NCBI GenBank assembly: GCA_010015745.1 | Contig: ML978244.1 | Span: 80,828-144,827 of the forward strand | DNA from: Setomelanomma holmii | Lineage: Eukaryota > Ascomycota > Dothideomycetes > Pleosporales > Phaeosphaeriaceae | Reading direction: 5' to 3' | Length of the DNA stretch: 64,000 nucleotides | In this document: positions 43,587 through 54,668 of the stretch, piece after piece | Layout of the letters: the number at the start of each line of letters is the position of its first letter | Numbering within the stretch: position 1 is the first letter of the stretch | Notes under the pieces: model-generated | Told to the model about the DNA's origin: nothing | The model's input: the letters and a program-made list of their open reading frames with translations, nothing else | The model's database searches: none | Program-made: the position numbers and the translations under genes

Positions 43587-46500
43587 TTATGCGCCTGTAG
43601 GTTTCGATGGAACATCATCTGGCTTCGATGAAAAGGGTCCGCCGACGAAGTTGGGTGTAGTGTCTGGGTTCTGACTAGGCGGGCCGCGGTACTCGCTCGG
43701 GCTAGGTGCGAGGATGGGATCGGTGGATTTTGTGTCGGGATGTACTTCAATGCCTTCCTGCGCCTCCAGATCTTCCTTCCTCGAGTTGCGGCTGAAGCGG
43801 ATAGAGTCGTTGTCACCACCGTTGCGGTCAATTGGCGACCAACCGGCAATGCTGCCAGCGACGATACCAGCCATGACGGTGGCGGGGCCGAAAGCGGAGT
43901 TCGATCGAGACCTGCCACGTCGGCGGCTGTTCGGAGTGGGCGGTGCAGGAGAGGCCTCCGGCTCGTTCTGCTGTGGTCCATTGTTCGGTGTACCCGGGAG
44001 CGATTGGCTCGAGCGTGACCTGCTGAAAGCCTCCTTGGGGTGTTGCATCTTGAACTTCAGGTTGCCGAGACGTCCGCCACGAACCTTCTTGATGAAAGCA
44101 AGCTCGTCACGAATCTCCAGCAGACCCTGGTTCCACTGGTAGTCCTCATCAGAGACGACCAGCTCCGGAGTGCGCTTGCGTCTGAAGAAATCGGGTATGC
44201 ACTTGCGAATCAATTCGTCCGGTAGTAAGCGTATTATGATACCAACGGGGAGTGAGAGAGCACCCAAAACCATCGAGTAGCCCCACTGAGCACCGTTGAG
44301 TCGGGTGACCTTGAAAGCGACACCTCCAATAAATATGATCATGGTCTGGCCACCAATCATAATGCAGAGAATTATGATGAAGAACCAATTGTGGGTGATG
44401 CCCTCAAAGACGTTGAAGCGATTGTCGAGGCGGCGATTGTTCAGAGCGTTGAAGATCTGCATCCAAACAAAGACATTGAAAATAAGAGCGGGTAATTGCT
44501 CGTGTTCGCGCTCGCTCTCATACCCAAGAATGGACTCGCCAGCGAAGTAGAGAATAAACGTGACGACTAGCTGGTATATGGCCTGACCAATGATCATCTT
44601 CCACATCCTCAAAGTGATTAGAGGCGCAGACTTGGGATCTGGCTTGCGGTCGAGAAGGCTCCGAGTAGGCGGATCGGTAGCAAGAGCGAGAGCGGCGAAG
44701 GTGTCCATGATAAGATTGACCCAGAGAAGCTGAACAGCGGTCAACACAGAGGTCTGATCTTTGCTGGAAACGGCGGAGACGAAGGTAAGAGCGACAGCGG
44801 TAATGTTGACGGTGATCTGGAACTGTAGGAATTTCTTGACGGCGTCATTGACAGCACGTCCCCACAGGAGGGCTTTGACAATAGAAGCGAAGTTGTCGTC
44901 CATGAGAATGATAGCAGAAGCCTCCTTGGCGACTTCGGTTCCTGCTATTCCCATACTGAATCCGACGTCCGCAGTCTTGAGCGCTGGAGCATCGTTGGTA
45001 CCGTCTCCGGTGACAGCGACGGTCTCGCCAAGCTCCTTGAGGCGTTTTACTAGTCGTCGCTTGTCTTCAGGACTGGATCGAGCGAGGACACAGAGCTTAG
45101 GGATCACGGCATCCATATCACGCTTCGAGAGCTTACGGAAGGTAGGTCCCTCCATAACGACTCCTCCAGGAACAAGAATGCCGCAGTCCTCGGCGATAGC
45201 TTTAGCGGTGAGAACGTTATCACCAGTGACCATGCGGACGTAGACACCAGCATGCTGACAGTCTTTGACGGCTTCGCGGACGCTCGGGCGGAGGGGATCC
45301 TGGATACCAACAACAGCGAGGAAGGTCATTTTGTTGAATATGTCCTCGAAGAGAGCCTGGCTGGGGTCATCCTCGATCTTACGAGATTCTCGAGGTGGCC
45401 AACTCTCAAAGTCGCGGAAAACAAGTCCAATGGTTCGTAGTGAGCGAGATGCGTATGCAGTGATGACGTGTTCGAGGGTCTCGCGGTTGTCACCAGTGAG
45501 CGGAGCCTCAATAAGCTCCTTTGCCGCATCTGTGACGATCCTGTCGCACTTGCCCAGAAGGATCTCAGAAGCGCCCTTGACGTATAGGCGGTAACGACCG
45601 TCATTCAGCTTCGCCACTGCTCCGGAGCATTTGATTGCCGAATCGAAGGGAATGACTTGCACAAGATTGGCATTGGAACGTTCTTGTGCCACACTGCCCA
45701 TGCCCATGTGGTCGCGCGCAAAGCTGAGCAGAGCGGTCTCGGTCTTGGAGCCGATGAATGGATCGGGGCCTCCAGCTTCGCCCTCGAAAGCTGTTGTATT
45801 CAGGACGATCGATTGTTGGAGCAGATCCTTGACATCTTTGCTAATCGTACTGACAAACTCTGTCGCGGAAACATCGTTAGAGCCCTCGACTGAGGACTCT
45901 GGCGATTTGCCTTTGGTACCATCATCGATCGGTTGAGCGATATTGGACGATTTCAGAGCCTGGTCACCGAAGCGTAGTGCTGTGCCTAAAGAACCAGCGA
46001 CAACAGTCATCTTGTTTTGCGTGAGAGTACCGGTCTTGTCGGAGCAAATCGTGGTCGCATTTCCCATGGTTTCGCAAGATCTAAGGAGACGAACGAGATT
46101 GTTGTCCTTCAACATACGCGTGGTAGCGAAAGCTAGAGCAAGGGTGACTGCCAGGGGTAGACCTTCGGGGACAGCCACAACGATGACTGTGATAGCGACG
46201 ATGAGAATATCCAAAAAGTTTTGACCTTTGTTGGCAGGTGATTCATTGCTTCCCTTGAGACCGGCGAGGAATTCAATGAAGAGGACGACGAAGAGAAGCA
46301 GCGCAGCCGCTCCACCAAGTTTCGCAATATATGTGGCCAAGTTGTTCAGCTTGGACTGGAGTGGGGTGACTTCCGTGTCTTCGCGCAGACTCATCATAGT
46401 CTTTCCGTAGCTCGAATGGATACCAGTAGCGGTGACGAGGAAAGTTCCGACACCTTCAGAGACCTTCGCACCGGATAAGATGAATGGATCGACTTTCTTT

Positions 46501-47816
46501 AGATTGTCGTGCCTCTCAATGGCCTTGAAAGCTTCGTCGGCAGCCATCTTCTTGAGCAAATCGGATTCACCGGTAGCAGACGACTCATCGCATTTGATTC
46601 CGTGTCCTTGGACGAGGATGCCGTCCACGGGGATCATGTCACCAGGCTCCAGATTGACCAGATCACCAACGAAAATGTCGTATACTGAGATTTCGAGCAT
46701 CCTGCCAGAGCGAATGACCTTGATCGTGCGATCGTCCTTCTTGCGATTCAGCTTGACGAACTGACGCTCTTTTTGCCAGTCATTTGCTGCACCAACGACA
46801 ACGACGATAGCGATAGCGACGATAATGGCGACGCCTTCTATCCATTCGACCTTGGGCTCGCCAGGCTCATGCTTGACGCCGAAAGTCTGATAAAGACCTA
46901 GAGCAAGGGAGATAATGGCGGCCGCTGTAAGGAGCAAAAGGACTTTGTCGTTGTAGGCCATCCATGCTAGCTGAAAGATGTTCTTGGGTTTCCGCACGGG
47001 TAACCGGTTGTCGCTGAATACTCGCTTTCGGTCGGCGTAGCCGTTGGCGCCGGCCGCATTGGCAGAGTCTGGATGAGCAACGGCCGCTGTCGGTGAACCT
47101 TTCCCAGCCTTGTGTGAGGTGGTCGGAGTGGTTGACTCGTCAAAAGTGACTGCACCATCGAGAGTCGTCTCATCGATGCTCAGACCAGCTTTCCTATCCG
47201 TTCTTAAGCCCTTTTCTAAACCGTCTATGCCACCAAGCGCATAAAAAGCTCCTAAGCTCTTCGGATTATATAGCTTGCCCAGCTGCCCCGGCGAAAACGC
47301 GAACTTGTTGTTTTCTACCTCAAAGTCGTGTTCCGTGCCTGGGTCTGGCTTGAGCGCGTCTTTTGCATCAAGTACTTCTGTAGGCCCCATCTCTCCGGTT
47401 GGAATATCGCCTTTATGGGAGTTTACGTATGTTCCGCTGGAGTTGGACTCGCCGTTCTCGGTGGCCGAGTCCATGGAGTTCCCTCGAGACCTGGGCGCGC
47501 CAGGTACAGCGAGGAAGCCCGTGCCATTCCAGCTTTGTACTGGGGATGAGACATTGTGCGGCGACGTCGGCCTGCTTGCGTTGCTCTCGAACGAATTGGC
47601 ATTGCGCAGCTCCTGCGGTGACTGCCGTGCTTGTATTGGATATGCATTATGATCTACATTAAGTTGTGTAGGTGACCGTTTGTCTTGACTCTCGCCTGCA
47701 GGTACCGACTCGGCCATGTTTGTGTCGTTGGGGTTCACAGCGGATGTGTCAATGGTAATGGTTGGAGCGCGCTTTCGTCCCTCTGAGGGGACCTCGGGCG
47801 CGTTGCCATCAGCCAT
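43587..47816 (-). CDS. P-type calcium-transporting ATPase, PMC1/PMCA type
   Basis: P2B calcium pump, in fungi usually vacuolar, removing cytosolic calcium after signalling. Single exon, 1409 aa, from the ATG at 47816. The N-terminal about 270 residues are low-complexity, with a regulatory-like segment (KLYNPKSLGAFYALGGIDGL). Then come the first membrane pair (LLLLTAAAIISLALGLY, EGVAIIVAIAIVVVVGA), the actuator domain (TGESDLLKK), VPEGLPLAVTLALAFAT in membrane segment 4, the phosphorylated Asp593 in CSDKTGTLTQNKM, and the hinge TGDGTNDAPALKTADVGFSM. Six C-terminal membrane segments follow. The C-terminal tail (about 1240-1409) is Ser/Pro-rich and basic in part, the position where such pumps may bind calmodulin; no clear binding helix was identified. 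Confidence 0.96.
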   Translation of the reverse strand: MADGNAPEVPSEGRKRAPTITIDTSAVNPNDTNMAESVPAGESQDKRSPTQLNVDHNAYPIQARQSPQELRNANSFESNASRPTSPHNVSSPVQSWNGTGFLAVPGAPRSRGNSMDSATENGESNSSGTYVNSHKGDIPTGEMGPTEVLDAKDALKPDPGTEHDFEVENNKFAFSPGQLGKLYNPKSLGAFYALGGIDGLEKGLRTDRKAGLSIDETTLDGAVTFDESTTPTTSHKAGKGSPTAAVAHPDSANAAGANGYADRKRVFSDNRLPVRKPKNIFQLAWMAYNDKVLLLLTAAAIISLALGLYQTFGVKHEPGEPKVEWIEGVAIIVAIAIVVVVGAANDWQKERQFVKLNRKKDDRTIKVIRSGRMLEISVYDIFVGDLVNLEPGDMIPVDGILVQGHGIKCDESSATGESDLLKKMAADEAFKAIERHDNLKKVDPFILSGAKVSEGVGTFLVTATGIHSSYGKTMMSLREDTEVTPLQSKLNNLATYIAKLGGAAALLLFVVLFIEFLAGLKGSNESPANKGQNFLDILIVAITVIVVAVPEGLPLAVTLALAFATTRMLKDNNLVRLLRSCETMGNATTICSDKTGTLTQNKMTVVAGSLGTALRFGDQALKSSNIAQPIDDGTKGKSPESSVEGSNDVSATEFVSTISKDVKDLLQQSIVLNTTAFEGEAGGPDPFIGSKTETALLSFARDHMGMGSVAQERSNANLVQVIPFDSAIKCSGAVAKLNDGRYRLYVKGASEILLGKCDRIVTDAAKELIEAPLTGDNRETLEHVITAYASRSLRTIGLVFRDFESWPPRESRKIEDDPSQALFEDIFNKMTFLAVVGIQDPLRPSVREAVKDCQHAGVYVRMVTGDNVLTAKAIAEDCGILVPGGVVMEGPTFRKLSKRDMDAVIPKLCVLARSSPEDKRRLVKRLKELGETVAVTGDGTNDAPALKTADVGFSMGIAGTEVAKEASAIILMDDNFASIVKALLWGRAVNDAVKKFLQFQITVNITAVALTFVSAVSSKDQTSVLTAVQLLWVNLIMDTFAALALATDPPTRSLLDRKPDPKSAPLITLRMWKMIIGQAIYQLVVTFILYFAGESILGYESEREHEQLPALIFNVFVWMQIFNALNNRRLDNRFNVFEGITHNWFFIIILCIMIGGQTMIIFIGGVAFKVTRLNGAQWGYSMVLGALSLPVGIIIRLLPDELIRKCIPDFFRRKRTPELVVSDEDYQWNQGLLEIRDELAFIKKVRGGRLGNLKFKMQHPKEAFSRSRSSQSLPGTPNNGPQQNEPEASPAPPTPNSRRRGRSRSNSAFGPATVMAGIVAGSIAGWSPIDRNGGDNDSIRFSRNSRKEDLEAQEGIEVHPDTKSTDPILAPSPSEYRGPPSQNPDTTPNFVGGPFSSKPDDVPSKPTGA

Positions 47817-50683
47817 ATTCGGATGGTAGCCTTGTCAAGCCCGGGGGCTGTCGCTTGGGGCCAAAGGAAGGAGGACTAGGGCTGAGTCGCTAAGGCAAGC
47901 GACGGATATGAAGGAATAGTCGTGGTGAGATGGACGCCTTCCGGTGAAGCTTCTAAGTAGGCTGCATGCGGGATATGGGCGCGGGTGGAGGACTCGGGTT
48001 GAGAGGGTGAGGAGGCTGTGCTTTCCTGCTCAATTCGCCGATGCGTGGTTGATGCAAGGCAGTCGAGGGACCCAAAGGAAGGTGTACCTTTGAACTCTTA
48101 CACTAAGCTAGACAAACCAAGTGTCAGTCACGCGTTCACGCTCCGCGGTCGCCAGCCTGCTTGCAACAGTGCTACGTGGTGCACCGCCACGAGGTATTCC
48201 TTTCAAGCTGGATGCGGCGCGTTCGCCATTCACCGGCCATTGCGAGAGACTCACCTGGGCATTAGTTCCTTGGAAGATGGCAAAAGGCTAGCCGATGCCT
48301 GATGAAGCTGAAGATTGGGCGGGTGACGATCTAGAAAGCGGAGGATGGTCGCGAGAGGAGGGCTGTGCAGTCGGGCGCAGCAATTCGTGGACAGCTAGAA
48401 GGTGATGTCGCCTACGCTGAATGATCGTATCGTGGCAAAGACACACCGAGAAGAAACTCGAAAGATAACAAGTGCTACAATACAGCAGGAACACTCAGGG
48501 ATTTATCAGATTGCAACTGGCCGGGGCGTGGACGCACCCCGTCGCTCGATCGACTTTGTTGTAGCGAATTGACCCAATCCAAGACCCTTGGCGGATTATG
48601 GTCGGGGGCAGTGCAAAAGATCAACCTAGCTGCATTCGGCGGCTAGTCGCCTTAGGCTTCACCCGAACCTCGCACGGGAAAATCCTCTTTTCTTCGTAAC
48701 TCAGGCTGCGTTTCACCTGGATGGCCGCGGCAAAGTCCACATCTGCAACACATGCATCTGCGCGCGTTTGCAGTGGAGAGCGGTCAGCGAAGCGGCCGCT
48801 GCCATGTGTTGTTCTGAGCAACGAGGTGACACGACAAGGCACGCCGCACGCACTCCCAAAGAAGCACTCTCCGAACGGGGCACTTAGATGAGGCCAAGAC
48901 CCAGGGCGTCATGTCGCAGCACGAATTTCGCGAAGCGACGAGAGGCTGCCCTGGTGTCCACCCGTGTTTCTTTTCGCCAGCCAAGATGTCTTTGCCAACA
49001 GGACACTTTGACCGCAGAGTACTTCAACTGGCTGCCCCCTTTGCTATCAGTCTTGGAGTTAGCACACGCTTTTGTTCGCCGCGAGCATAGCCTTGAGCTT
49101 GACCTGCCGAGTGGAGTATTGTTGACTCCAAGCCGACCGCTACAATGCTGGCGACGCTCTGCCCAGTGCTTCTCGACCTCGGTGTTCCTGGCGATCACCC
49201 GACCGCAAAGAGACAACGCAAGACGTCAATATCCGCGAAGCCAAGAGCGCAAAGCTTGGCCTATCCGCGCTGGCATCGAGCAGGCTTCCGACGGCGAACT
49301 TCCATGGCAACGTCAGAGGCGCCTGTGAAGTCTCGCAGTTGTGCTCATACGACCTCTAGGCGATATCGATATTTGTATCACGGAACCGAGTAGCGAACAT
49401 GCCGCAGCCTCATCTGAGGTTGTTATGCGCGCGGAGTTCAGGCGCACGACGAGGCTAATCACGGAAATCATGGTAAGATGTTCTTAAAGTAAGACACGCA
49501 AATACGGTACATTCGCTGCTCGACGACTACTGAATCTGCTTGCTGACGTTAGGCGCGCACCACTCTATATTAAAAGGGCCGACCTGATCCATCAAGCTTC
49601 GAGTTGTTGCTTGCTGGACACAAGATTGGCGCTCAACTTCTCAGATGACCGCCATGCCACTTGGCGGACTGACCAACGAACCACAGCGCTTGCGAAACGC
49701 AGGCCATCGATCTATATCGTCTGTCACTGCTTGCAAGCGTCACAGCTTGCACATTCGTCGCATGGTCCATATCGACTTTACATCAGTCACTTTGAGTCTC
49801 AACACGGGCCTTCAAGTGCTCCTCAAAAGGGGTTGCGCAAGCTTGCTCTGCGGTTGTGGTCACCGTGATGTTTGTTTTTCCTGGATCATGGCATCCTCGA
49901 AGCTGCAGACCCCGCTGCACGACCACGCTACCTATTCTGAGGGCCATCTGTTCTACAATTGTTCGCTGACGTGCAGGACGTTACGAGTTGTGGAACCGGC
50001 GTTTACTAAGCGCCCCACTCTGTTCTTACAGCCAATCAGCGCTAGCGCACAATCATGGTCGCGCTCCACGGAACTCAAGGTCCTCCTTCCTCAGTCATCC
50101 ACGTGCTTGCCGTGCTTAACCAACACGCCTTTCATACTGGTGTGGCTAGTGCGGCATTGACAACTGCAAGCATCTGAATACTGAGCATGATTTGAGAGCC
50201 GGCTGACAGCACTTAGGACGTCGTTGTATGTCTAGATGATTTTGACATGCGCCTTTGAGCCGAAACGGGTAACCACAACGCGACGTCAACAATACATAAC
50301 TTCACATTTATCCTCGATGTTGATGCACAATCTCTTCTTTTCTCATATCAAGCAATCGACCCTCGATTCACCTCTTACATCCGAGTGCCTTGTTCAACAC
50401 ATTGTCTCCAACATCAGGCATCTTCCAGTCCCCAGACCCTCTATCTTTATCAGCCAAGCTAAGACATTCGTACCTGCATATTGGTCCCAACCTTGACGAT
50501 CGTTTCGCTTGGTCTAGGAACAGGTCCCCAACTGTGCCGTATCACGATTTGGCACACAGTCTAACCTCGGTGGTACCGAGGTGCACGCATTTGACTCAGA
50601 CGCAGCTCTTTCGGGAAGAAGATATCCATATTAAAGGCGGATTCACATTCTTCCAAAAATACTTCGACTCGATTTAAAATACC
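47817..50683. other. 2.9 kb without a supported gene
   Basis: The left part is the likely promoter and leader of the calcium ATPase. Open frames at 48018-48302, 48621-48842, 48884-49216/48888-49328 (both strands) and 49645-50160 lack domains, signal peptides or convincing splice patterns. A TATA-like stretch at about 49564-49572 has no recognisable gene after it. Confidence 0.4.
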
Positions 50684-52452
50684 ATGTCTGACACCAATGC
50701 GGAGCTTCACGCAAACGGCTGGACTGCAGTACCCCGCAGCTTCCAAAAAAGCCTTGCAGACGTTGACAAGAATAGACATGCCGACCTCTCGGTTTCCGAT
50801 GCGAAGCCACCCAGCAGCGATATCGCGAAACGGACTAAGCAATTTGCAAAAGAGCAGCTGCCCGAGAAGACGTTCAATCACTCCATGCGCGTGTGGTACT
50901 ATGGTACGTGTTGCTCTCTAGTATCAAATCAGACAATATGATGTATACGAGCATCAAGCCTTACATACATTGCCCAAGGATATTAGCAAGATGGCCATTC
51001 CATGAACGCTGACATAGTATAGGTTGCGCGATTGTCCAGACGCACCTCCCTCACCTCAAACCCTTGCTAGAGACGTACTATTTGACCTGCCTGCTTCATG
51101 ATCTTGGCACCACAGAGGAGAACATACATGGGACGCGCATTTCCTTTGAGTATTATGGTTCGTTCAAGGCTCTGAGCTTTCTGCGTGACAGTGGCGCATC
51201 GAAAGACCAGGCAGAAGCTGTCAGCGAGGCCATCATTCGCCATGCTGACCTCGGTGAGACGGGCACACTCACGACTCTGGGCATGCTCATTCAATTGAGT
51301 ACAGTGTTTGGTAAGTGTCCAGATTTTCTTGAAAGGTTTCCACAAGTCTGCACTGCCCAGGACTATTCGGCCAATACTTGACGCACCATGTGCACCAAAA
51401 CTCGGTCGGTGAACTCACACTAAAACCTGATATCGCCTGGTCATCTCTCCGAAGTAGCGAGATCTATCACAGGTTGTGTCCTCTCAGATGCCACGTACCG
51501 CATGAAGCCGAATTACGGCGCAAGCACTTTGTCTAGACAATCTCCGACGTTACCGCGCGTCCTCTCGAGAATCAATTCAAATCAACGCACGGGCAAAAGG
51601 GACACCGTGCAACTCACGGCTTCTTCCGCATTTCGAATAATCTCATGTTCGCCATCCACTCACCCATCGCCACCCAAACCTCGTGGTGTTGCGGGCACTA
51701 GTCCCAAACCGGCAAAACTTGACGCGCCACCCGACATGCCGATCCACAGAACTATGGATCCACACTGCACACAGCCTCCATTCTCGCCCATCAGTCCAGC
51801 ACTCGTTGCATATCAATGTTTTCTTTCAATAACGGTCGGCATATCGAATCGATCAGACTTGGCCGCCACCGCAAATGTCACCAGCACACTCAAATCCCTC
51901 GGACCGTTAGCAACGGTGGGACTTGGCGGGAAGGCTGTGCAAAAAGGAGTGTTACTCTGGAAGATGTCGCACAGTAGTCGCGGCCAATCAGTGTCTCGGG
52001 AGTACTGGAACGGCAAGTTACCGGTTTGGGCGAGTATCACCAACCCTCCCATCGGGCCACGACCAAAACGCCTTGCGATTTGCCTGGGAGCACGAAAACC
52101 AATATGCCCAACCAGGACCAGGGGTACCAAGCTGGAGGCCTTACTCGGATCTAACCAGGACCTTCTTGTTGATATCTACAATCACACTGGAATATCACAC
52201 TATCACATCTCACCATTGCTCCCATTTACTAACCCCTCAATCATAGACAACGTCGGCCTCAACCCGCATCTCATTTCCAAATCCACAATCTCAAACGTCG
52301 TCGCTGCGTACCCGCGCAAGCAATGGTCGAGTTGCTTTGCGGCTGCCATGGCGGAGGAAATGGAGCTCAAGCCGTGGTGCCATACGACTGCGAACGAGGG
52401 GTTTGTTGAGACTGTGCTGGGGAACGAGCTTATGGAGGAATTTGATGGGTAA
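50684..52452 (+). CDS. Cyanamide-hydratase-like HD-domain protein
   Basis: Resembles fungal cyanamide hydratases (urea hydro-lyases), HD-fold metalloenzymes converting cyanamide to urea; related copies have unknown substrates. Exons are 50684-50903, 51023-51310 and 52247-52452, 237 aa. HD-fold residues visible are FNHSMRVWYYG (first His), LTCLLHDLGTT (His-Asp), and AIIRHADLGETG. The C-terminal block is STVFDNVGLNPHLISKSTI, WSSCFAAAMAEEMELKPWCH, then TTANEGF. The phase is exact at both junctions, but intron 2 is 936 nt, far longer than any other here. The stop TAA is made of the TA target site plus the first base of a Fot1-like transposon; without the element the sequence would also read TAA. 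Confidence 0.82.
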
Positions 52453-52477
52453 CGTGTTTTATAAGCAAGTCGCTCAC
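52452..52477 (+). repeat. Left terminal inverted repeat of Fot1-like element
   Basis: Begins ACGTGTTTTATAAGCAAGTC right after the TA. It matches the complement of the right end with one mismatch in the first 20 bases. Confidence 0.9.
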
Positions 52478-52515
52478 CCCACTAATTCTCTTCTCTACTC
52501 TTCCTTCAACCTGCA

Positions 52516-54155
52516 ATGGCTCCACGCTACGTTACTCAAAAGTCTTCAAATGAAGGAGATATTCAGCTTGCAATCTCATCTCTTAATACGCACTAAATTC
52601 AAAGTAATCGACGCGCTGCTGCTGCCTTTAACGTTCCTGAATGAACGCTGCGCGACCGACACACTGGGAAGCCTCTACGACGCGATTGCCAGCCCAACTC
52701 AAAGAAGCTTACCCAGCTAGAAGAGGAGGTGATTGTTAGCTATATACTTGACCTAGATCAACGTGGATTTGCTCCTACGTTCGACGCTGTACGTGATATG
52801 GCTGATAAGCTGCTCGCTGCGCGCGGTGTAGGTCGCGTTGGCGTCCACTGGCCGCGCAACTTTGTCAAGCGTACAGACAGTCTTACGACGGGTTTTAATC
52901 GAGCGTACAATAGGCAGAGAGCTCTATGCGAGGATCCTGTACTAATCAGAGGCTGGTTTGAGCTTGTAGAGCAGACGAAGGCCAACTATGGCACCTGCAA
53001 TGAGGATGTCTACTACTTCAACGAGGCTGGCTTTATGATAGGCAAGATCACGACTCTGCTCGTCGTGACAGGATCAGAGAGAAGAGGCAGGCCAAAGGCT
53101 ATCCAGCCAGGCAATCGTGAGTGGGTAACGTTGATTGCTGCAATCAACGCAGCTGGCTGGTCAATCCCACCGTTCCTCATCTTTGCTGACCGCTATCATC
53201 TGTCTGCTTGGTACAAGGAGACAGAGATCCCACGCAACTGGGCAATCGCAATTAGTGACAATGGCTGGACAGCCAACGAGCTAGGAGTTGACTGGCTAAA
53301 GCACTTTGATACTCACACGAAGACTCGTGTTATAGGTGCACGTTGTCTGCATGTCCTTGATGGCCACAAGAGCCACCACTCTCTTGAATTTCGAGAGCTC
53401 TGCAAGAAGAACAACATCTATACTCTCTGTATGCCACCTCACTCGTCACACCTACTGCAGCCACATGACGTTGGCTGCTTCTCGCCATTGAAGCGCGCGT
53501 ACAGCCGTGAGATTGAGGCTCTGATCCGCCACCACATCAACCACATTACAAAGCTTGAGTTTCTGCCAGCCTTTAAAGACAGCCTTTGCGCAATCGTTTA
53601 CAGCAGCTAATATCTGCTCAGCCTTTCGAGGCGCCGGCCTTGTTCCTCTCCAGCTAGACGTTGTTCTCTCAAAGCTAGATGTACAGCTGCGTACGCCTTC
53701 ACCAGCTGCTCTGCCAGAGCCTCTCTGGGAAGCCAAAACGCCGAGCAACGTACGTGAGCTTAAGGCTCAATCAACGTTAATACGTGACCGCGTGCAGCGC
53801 CACAAGAGCTCGTCGCCAGCCTCAATTATTCAGGCAATTGACCAGCTTAAGAAGGGGGCAGAGGTAATGATGCTCTCAGCTGAGCTGATGCGCGATTGGA
53901 TTACTAGCCTTGAGAGAGCTAACAAGGCAGCAATAAAGCGTAGGCAGCGTAAAAAGAAGCGGATACAGAAGCAGGGGACCCTAACAATGGGAGAAGGAGA
54001 GGATATACTCGCTCAAAGAGAGGCTGACCAGCAGATAGAGCGTGAACAACGTCAAGGTGGAGAGCAATCAGGCCTTAGTCGCCAGGCTCTGGCGCGCTGC
54101 AAGAGTTGTAGAGATACTGGGCATAACTCGCGTACGTGCAGAAAAGATACTTGAG
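52516..54155 (+). pseudogene. Fot1/pogo-type transposase, disrupted
   Basis: From ATG 52516 (MAPRYVTQKSSNEGDIQLAI) the frame carries in-frame stops TAA at 52594 and TGA at 52642 in the DNA-binding region. It then reads through 53578 (EEVIVSYILDLDQRG; GNREWVTLIAAINAAGWSIP; LHVLDGHKSHHSLEF; PHSSHLLQPHDVGCF). A one-base insertion near 53579 shifts the C-terminal part into another frame (AFAQSFTAANICSAFRGAG to the end), which finishes with a zinc knuckle CKSCRDTGHNSRTC. At the first catalytic Asp (family FDEAGF) the sequence reads FNEAGF (AAC at 53020-53022); the second (LDGH) and third (HDVG) Asp are present. Two stops, a frameshift and a lost catalytic residue make it inactive. Confidence 0.9.
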
Positions 54156-54261
54156 ATAATGCGTAATCCTGTATAATAATATCTATATATTCATCTAGTT
54201 CGTGGTTGAGTTGTACGCTTAAAGAGGTGCAGACAGTTGGTGGAGTGCGCGACTCGGTTGT

Positions 54262-54287
54262 ATGCGCGACTCGCTTATAAAACACGT
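54262..54287 (-). repeat. Right terminal inverted repeat of Fot1-like element
   Basis: Ends GACTCGCTTATAAAACACGT, directly before the second TA. A GCGCGACTCG motif recurs a little further in (about 54247 and 54264), which may be a subterminal transposase site. Confidence 0.9.
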
Positions 54288-54289
54288 TA

Positions 54290-54668
54290 AATTTGGCAGG
54301 GATTCGATGTTGGGCTGGGGAGCTTTCAGAAGCAAGAATAATTTGATTGAAGGAGTGTATGTTCGGAGGTCTATTCATCACGATTTTGGGAGCTTTAGTC
54401 TCATAATGATATACTTTTCAGCATCATGGAGTCGCTTCATATATGAGTGTATGTACAACGTCTCTCATCGCGAGAACTTTACACTTTTACCTCTCCTCCC
54501 AATCTTTCATCCCACTATGTACAAATTTTCGATCCCAATCTTTTCGGCGCGCGCGCTCAATCATACTCCTCGCCTCTCGTTATGTCCATCGTCAAGCTAC
54601 ATTTGCACAGCCCCCTTCCTCTGCCCTGTCTGACCTCACTCCGCTCCCTAACCACCATCTATCCGAAC
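54290..54668. other. Spacer between transposon and MFS gene
   Basis: About 380 bases, the original 3' flank of the cyanamide-hydratase-like gene converging on the MFS gene. Nothing else recognised. Confidence 0.5.

Larger units (their letters stand above)
52450..54289. mobile_element. Fot1/pogo-type DNA transposon
   Basis: A Tc1/mariner-superfamily element of 1836 bp (52452-54287) flanked by the expected TA duplication (52450-52451 and 54288-54289). The ends are inverted: ACGTGTTTTATAAGCAAGTC on the left and ACGTGTTTTATAAGCGAGTC on the complement of the right end. It encodes a CENP-B/DDE-type transposase that is broken, so this copy is non-autonomous. It inserted immediately 3' of the cyanamide-hydratase-like coding sequence. 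Confidence 0.93.

Noticed and set aside
48884..49328. Overlapping open frames on both strands (110 and 146 codons)
   Set aside because: Opposed overlapping frames in GC-rich DNA with no domain on either strand.
49645..50160. 171-codon plus-strand open frame
   Set aside because: No recognisable features; another frame overlaps it; likely chance.
51502..52246. Separate gene inside the long cyanamide-hydratase intron
   Set aside because: The frame is open, but no family was recognised, and it runs directly into exon 3 whose splice phase is satisfied by the 5' exons. Kept as a finding, not a gene.
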